From contig JAHHTB010000006.1 in assembly GCA_020024855.1 (NCBI GenBank), positions 1 through 26,472 of the forward strand: DNA of 26,472 nt, given 5' to 3'. A model generated the notes under the pieces. That model did not search any database, was not told the origin of the DNA, and saw only the letters and a program-made list of their open reading frames with translations. The position numbers and the translations under genes were made by a program. Positions 23,831-26,472 of this stretch are shown in pieces. The stretch's first letter is position 1, and every line of letters starts with the position of its first letter. Source of the DNA: Fusobacterium sp. GTDB lineage: Bacteria; Fusobacteriota; Fusobacteriia; Fusobacteriales; Fusobacteriaceae.

Positions 23831-25381
23831 ATGAAAAAAATATATATAACTTTTGTTCTTGTGATGGGGATAATAATTTCAGGTTGTTCGTCAACAAGCA
23901 CAAGAAATTTTGATAGTTCAAGAGAAGATGATTATGGTTCAGACAGAATATCTTACTTTTCAAGATATGATTATCCAACTCCTGATGGAAGAAGAGGGGT
24001 AGAAATCCCTTATCTTCAAGCAACAAGCCATATAAAAGGAAAAAGAACTTTTTTAAATAGATATAGTGAATCAAAAATTTTAGATTTTTATAAGGATTTG
24101 GGAACAGAGGGATTTGGAGATAACTCTTTTTATTGGAGATGGTTTTTTTCTGTTAATGAGAGAAATTTTTCAAGAAGTATAAATAAAACTCTTTTATCTT
24201 CGTATAATTCAAGACCAAGTACAGTTCTTACTTTATCAGGTGGGAATTGGGTGAGAAAAAAAGTTCCAGCTAATCCAGTTGGAAATTTAAAAAAACTTAT
24301 TGTTCTTGAAAGAGGAAAATCAGGAGTAATAACTTATCTTCTTGTAAGTGGAACGAATGGAGAGTATCTTGTAAAAGGTGAGTATGCAGTAAGAGTTGTT
24401 TTAGGATTAAATAAGAATAATATAGGTGAAACTATAAAAATATATATGGCAAGAGGTGGTTCTAGTGAGTATTCACAAAAAACAACCTTAACAAATCCAT
24501 CACTTTTACCATCAGGATTTCTTGCTATTGAGAAAAAAGGAAGTAAATACTATATCTATGGTGGTGGTTATGGTCATGGGGTAGGAATGTCTCAATATGG
24601 TGCTTTTGATCTTGATAAAAATTACGGATATAGCCATAAAAAAATTCTTGGTTGCTACTACACAGATGTATCATTAAAAAATATGTATAAATTAGATGGT
24701 GTAGGAAAAACAATAAGAGTTGGAATTACAACAAATGGGCATAGAAGTCTTGACCACAGTAGTATTACTATGACATCTCACAGTAAGGGAACACTTACAA
24801 ATAGTTGGATGAATATGAAACTTAATGCAAGAGATAGTATAAAAATAGTATCTGATGGAAGAAGACAAATAATCTATGTAAATGGTAAAAAGAGAGCTGA
24901 AACAGTTCAAGGGGTAAAATATAAAACAGCTGATAATAAAATTATAGTTACAAGTTTAAAAAGAGGGCATAGAAAAACAACTTTCCCTGTATATAGGGGA
25001 ACAATGGAAGTAAAACTTTCATCAACTAACTCTAAAGCTCTTAGAATGATAAATGAAGTTAGTATGGAAGATTATCTTTTACAAGTTTTACCAAGTGAGA
25101 TGCCAGAAAGTTTTGGACTAGAGGCATTAAAAGCTCAAGCAGTTGCAGCAAGAACTTATGCTTTAAATGATTATTTTAATAGTAGATTTAAAAGAGAAGG
25201 TTTCCATGTGATTGATGACACAAGAAGCCAGATGTATAACAATGTAGATGAAAATCCAACTTCAACAAGGGCAATAAAAGAAACATATGGTGAAGTTATG
25301 CTTTATAATGGGAAACCAGTAGATGCGAAATATTATTCTACAAGTTCTGGTTATGGAGCATCAGCTCATAATGTTTGGTAA
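23831..25381 (+). CDS. Lipoprotein with SpoIID/LytB domain in permuted order
   Basis: A 516-residue protein. The signal peptide ends in a lipobox, I-I-S-G-C, with C19 as the lipidated residue. All SpoIID landmarks are present but in the wrong order. Residues about 58-285 match the family's C-terminal half: I-P-Y-L-Q-A, an F-x-W-R-W region, and G-H-G-V-G-M-S-Q-Y-G-A at 248-258 followed by I-L-x-x-Y-Y. Residues about 293-516 match the N-terminal half: T-I-R-V-G-I, S-E-M-P with E423, A-A-R-T with R441 (matching E88 and R106 of SpoIID), and Y-Y-S-T-S-S-G at 501-507, ending at N-V-W. SpoIID proteins are lytic transglycosylases that cut denuded peptidoglycan. A terminator follows at once, so the end looks natural. 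It is possibly co-transcribed with kdsB. Confidence 0.85.
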   Translation: MKKIYITFVLVMGIIISGCSSTSTRNFDSSREDDYGSDRISYFSRYDYPTPDGRRGVEIPYLQATSHIKGKRTFLNRYSESKILDFYKDLGTEGFGDNSFYWRWFFSVNERNFSRSINKTLLSSYNSRPSTVLTLSGGNWVRKKVPANPVGNLKKLIVLERGKSGVITYLLVSGTNGEYLVKGEYAVRVVLGLNKNNIGETIKIYMARGGSSEYSQKTTLTNPSLLPSGFLAIEKKGSKYYIYGGGYGHGVGMSQYGAFDLDKNYGYSHKKILGCYYTDVSLKNMYKLDGVGKTIRVGITTNGHRSLDHSSITMTSHSKGTLTNSWMNMKLNARDSIKIVSDGRRQIIYVNGKKRAETVQGVKYKTADNKIIVTSLKRGHRKTTFPVYRGTMEVKLSSTNSKALRMINEVSMEDYLLQVLPSEMPESFGLEALKAQAVAARTYALNDYFNSRFKREGFHVIDDTRSQMYNNVDENPTSTRAIKETYGEVMLYNGKPVDAKYYSTSSGYGASAHNVW

Positions 25382-25384
25382 TAA

Positions 25385-25418
25385 AAGATTCCTGCTTATT
25401 AAATTAGGCAGGAATTTT
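25385..25418 (+). terminator. Intrinsic terminator after the SpoIID-domain gene
   Basis: Arms 25385-25398 and 25405-25418 form a stem of about 14 base pairs with two wobbles and a 6-base loop, followed by a T-rich run. It begins 4 bases after the stop codon, closing the kdsB-SpoIID unit. Confidence 0.85.
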
Positions 25419-25453
25419 ATTATAGAAAAATTTTGATTTGCAAATATTTTATA

Positions 25454-25483
25454 TTGACAATTTTTTTATATATGAGATACTAT
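25454..25483 (+). promoter_or_regulatory. Promoter of the LytTR regulator gene
   Basis: A consensus -35 TTGACA (25454-25459) is followed by GATACT (25476-25481, 16-base spacer) or TACTAT (25478-25483, 18-base spacer) as the -10. The start would fall near 25488-25492, giving a leader of about 35 bases. Confidence 0.65.
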
Positions 25484-25525
25484 AAGGGGTACATATTTTT
25501 CTAGAGGATGGAAAGGGTAAAATTT

Positions 25526-26206
25526 ATGAAGAATATAGGATATTTTATGAATGAAGAGTTAGAAAGAAGATTAAGAAATTTTTTATCATACAATCTTTTT
25601 AACATTAAAGAACTAAAAAGTAAAAAAATAGAGATTGATTTATTGTTAATTGATATTAACTTAGAAAATCTTGATAAAAAACTTTTAAAGTATTATGAGC
25701 TTAATATACCTGTGATACTTTTAGTAGGGAAAGAAGACACAGTCTATATGAGAAAATATTTTGTAAATAATATGATAAAAGATTATGTTTTACGAGATAA
25801 TTTAGAAGATTTGGAAGAATTAATAATTTTTCATACAAAATATAAGCCTGAATTTGATGGAATTTTTTTAAAGGATTGTTGTAGAGCAGGAGTTATAAAT
25901 ATAAAGGATATTGATTATATAACATATTCAAGTATAACAAGAGAAAGTGAATTTCATTTAAAAAATGGTAGAACATTTTCTGTGAAGAAAAAATTTTCTG
26001 ATATAGAAAGAATACAGGAAAAAATATTAGATTTTGTGAAACTTGAAAGAGGAACAATTGTAAATATTTCAAGGGTAAGTTTTTTAAACTATAAAGAGGA
26101 AAAAATCATTTTTAAAAATGGTGGATTTATTCATTTGAACAAGTTGAAATTGAAAAAGGTAGAAGAATATCTTAAATATAAAAAGCAATATAATTTTTTC
26201 TTATGA
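25526..26206 (+). CDS. LytTR-domain transcriptional regulator with degenerate receiver domain
   Basis: A 226-residue protein. Residues about 1-105 have a CheY-like alternation: a strand K-N-I-G-Y-F-M, a strand L-L-L-I-D-I-N, a strand P-V-I-L-L-V-G and a final K-D-Y-V-L. However, the acidic pair normally found after the first strand and the Thr/Ser after the fourth are missing. Residues about 120-226 resemble the LytTR DNA-binding domain: the strand-rich I-D-Y-I-T-Y-S-S-I, then F-H-L-K-N-G-R-T-F-S-V, then a helix, I-V-N-I-S-R-V-S-F-L-N, and I-I-F-K-N-G-G-F-I-H-L. No sensor kinase is adjacent. The ATG at 25526 is preferred because GGAAAGGG lies 8 bases before it. The ATG at 25508 directly abuts GAGG, which is too close. 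Confidence 0.75.
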   Translation: MKNIGYFMNEELERRLRNFLSYNLFNIKELKSKKIEIDLLLIDINLENLDKKLLKYYELNIPVILLVGKEDTVYMRKYFVNNMIKDYVLRDNLEDLEELIIFHTKYKPEFDGIFLKDCCRAGVINIKDIDYITYSSITRESEFHLKNGRTFSVKKKFSDIERIQEKILDFVKLERGTIVNISRVSFLNYKEEKIIFKNGGFIHLNKLKLKKVEEYLKYKKQYNFFL

Positions 26207-26226
26207 GTAAGTTTTAAAAAATAAAG

Positions 26227-26361
26227 CTGTGTAAATTTTCTTTTCTAACAATTTCTTTGATAAGTTCTTTTGGTAATAAAGACATAAAAAAATCTCCCTT
26301 GATATTAATTAAATTATACTTATAATTCATTAATAATCAAGAGAGATTTTTATTTACATAG
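26227..26361 (-). mobile_element. Possible decayed miniature insertion element in the right-hand gap
   Basis: CTGTGTAAAT (26227-26236) and ATTTACATAG (26352-26361) form a 9-of-10 terminal inverted repeat around a 135-base segment. Within it, on the minus strand, AAGGGAG precedes an ATG at 26285 that opens a 23-residue peptide with L-P-K-E-L-I-K-E-I-V. From memory this resembles the N-terminus of Mutator/IS256-type transposases. It runs straight into the presumed end and stops at 26214. No target duplication is evident. The palindrome at 26288-26351 lies inside it and can also be read as an ordinary terminator. Confidence 0.3.
26288..26351. terminator. Large palindrome, probable bidirectional terminator
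   Basis: Arms 26288-26309 and 26329-26351 pair over 21 positions with one mismatch and one bulge. The loop itself contains AATTATA/TATAATT. T-runs flank the stem on both strands, and the neighbours converge (the LytTR gene ending at 26206, a minus-strand gene ending at 26410). This fits a bidirectional terminator. Confidence 0.65.
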
Positions 26362-26409
26362 AATTTATTACCCTCAACCTTGTTTTTATAAGAGGATTGT
26401 TTCATGTTG

Positions 26410-26472
26410 TTATTGATCAAATAAAATAGCTTTTACTATATCTTCTCTATCTGCTATTATGTTATTTCCTAT
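26410..26472 (-). CDS. C-terminal tail of a minus-strand gene cut by the window edge
   Basis: Read from the right edge on the minus strand, one frame is open for 20 codons and then ends in TAA (26410-26412), giving I-G-N-N-I-I-A-D-R-E-D-I-V-K-A-I-L-F-D-Q. The composition looks like real coding sequence, and a terminator-like palindrome lies 60 bases downstream. Too little is visible to name the protein. Confidence 0.35.
   Translation of the reverse strand: MGNNIIADREDIVKAILFDQ

Noticed and set aside
25370..25381. The SpoIID-domain protein appears cut short by a stop codon right after N-V-W
   Set aside because: The part that would be missing is present upstream in the same frame (residues about 58-285), and a clean terminator starts 4 bases after the stop. 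Permutation explains the data better than truncation.
26214..26285. A 23-residue minus-strand reading frame with a good ribosome site
   Set aside because: It is not listed as a gene. The ribosome site is part of a palindrome that may be just a terminator, and the peptide is too short to be a functional protein. It is kept only as evidence for a possible element remnant.
26337..26405. A 22-residue minus-strand frame, M-K-Q-S-S-Y-K-N-K-V-E-G-N-K-F-Y
   Set aside because: There is no ribosome site, it overlaps the palindrome arm, and no relation to the neighbouring tail was found. It may be chance or debris.
1..26472. CRISPR arrays, tRNA or rRNA genes, phage genes, toxin-antitoxin pairs
   Set aside because: No regularly spaced direct repeats, no tRNA-like cloverleaf with a TTCGA-type arm, no rRNA signatures and no phage or toxin genes were seen. 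The region is mostly core chromosome.

Overview
The window looks like chromosomal DNA of a fusobacterium (Fusobacteriota, Fusobacterium-like). This is inferred from content, since no marker gene was compared. The DNA is very AT-rich, arginine is almost always AGA, and strong AGGAGG-type ribosome sites are common. A Gram-negative lipid A/Kdo gene set sits among genes otherwise familiar from Firmicutes (ylmH, pcrA, a SpoIID-domain protein, a LytTR regulator). The species cannot be named from the sequence.

Layout. Positions 1-521 hold the C-terminal nuclease end of a RecB/AddA-type helicase-nuclease. It converges on a minus-strand nitroreductase gene (586-1152) across a bidirectional terminator. 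A divergent promoter region then starts ylmH and an AsmA-like inner-membrane protein (1324-3412). The 4.5S SRP RNA follows (3459-3584), with a near-consensus promoter and its own terminator. Twenty bases after that terminator begins a long plus-strand run: a GNAT-CDF fusion transporter, pcrA, lpxC, fabZ, lpxA, lpxI, lpxB, msbA, rph, rdgB, hslU and smc (3648-19310). Gaps are short except for a structured 153-base gap before hslU. After a second structured gap come lpxK, an unrecognised gene, a ptsN-like EIIA gene and nadD (19474-22333), closed by a bidirectional terminator shared with a minus-strand histidine phosphatase (22360-22977). kdsB and a lipoprotein with SpoIID motifs follow (23080-25381). 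A LytTR-domain regulator with a degenerate receiver comes next (25526-26206). The last 266 bases are intergenic and contain a large palindrome, possibly a decayed insertion element, plus the extreme C-terminus of a minus-strand gene.

How the genes work together. lpxC, fabZ, lpxA, lpxI, lpxB, lpxK and msbA cover most of lipid A synthesis and its flipping across the inner membrane. kdsB activates Kdo for the core. lpxD, waaA and kdsA are not in the window. rph, rdgB, hslU, smc and pcrA are housekeeping genes for RNA trimming, nucleotide sanitation, proteolysis and chromosome upkeep that share the transcription unit.

The most striking observation is the SpoIID-type protein at 23831-25381. Its two halves are in the reverse of the family's usual order, as if circularly permuted, behind a lipoprotein signal. 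Other points worth a second look are the GNAT-CDF fusion with an NDDD metal site, hslU without hslV, the competing RNA hairpins before hslU, the atypical LytTR regulator, and the palindromic remnant at the right end.
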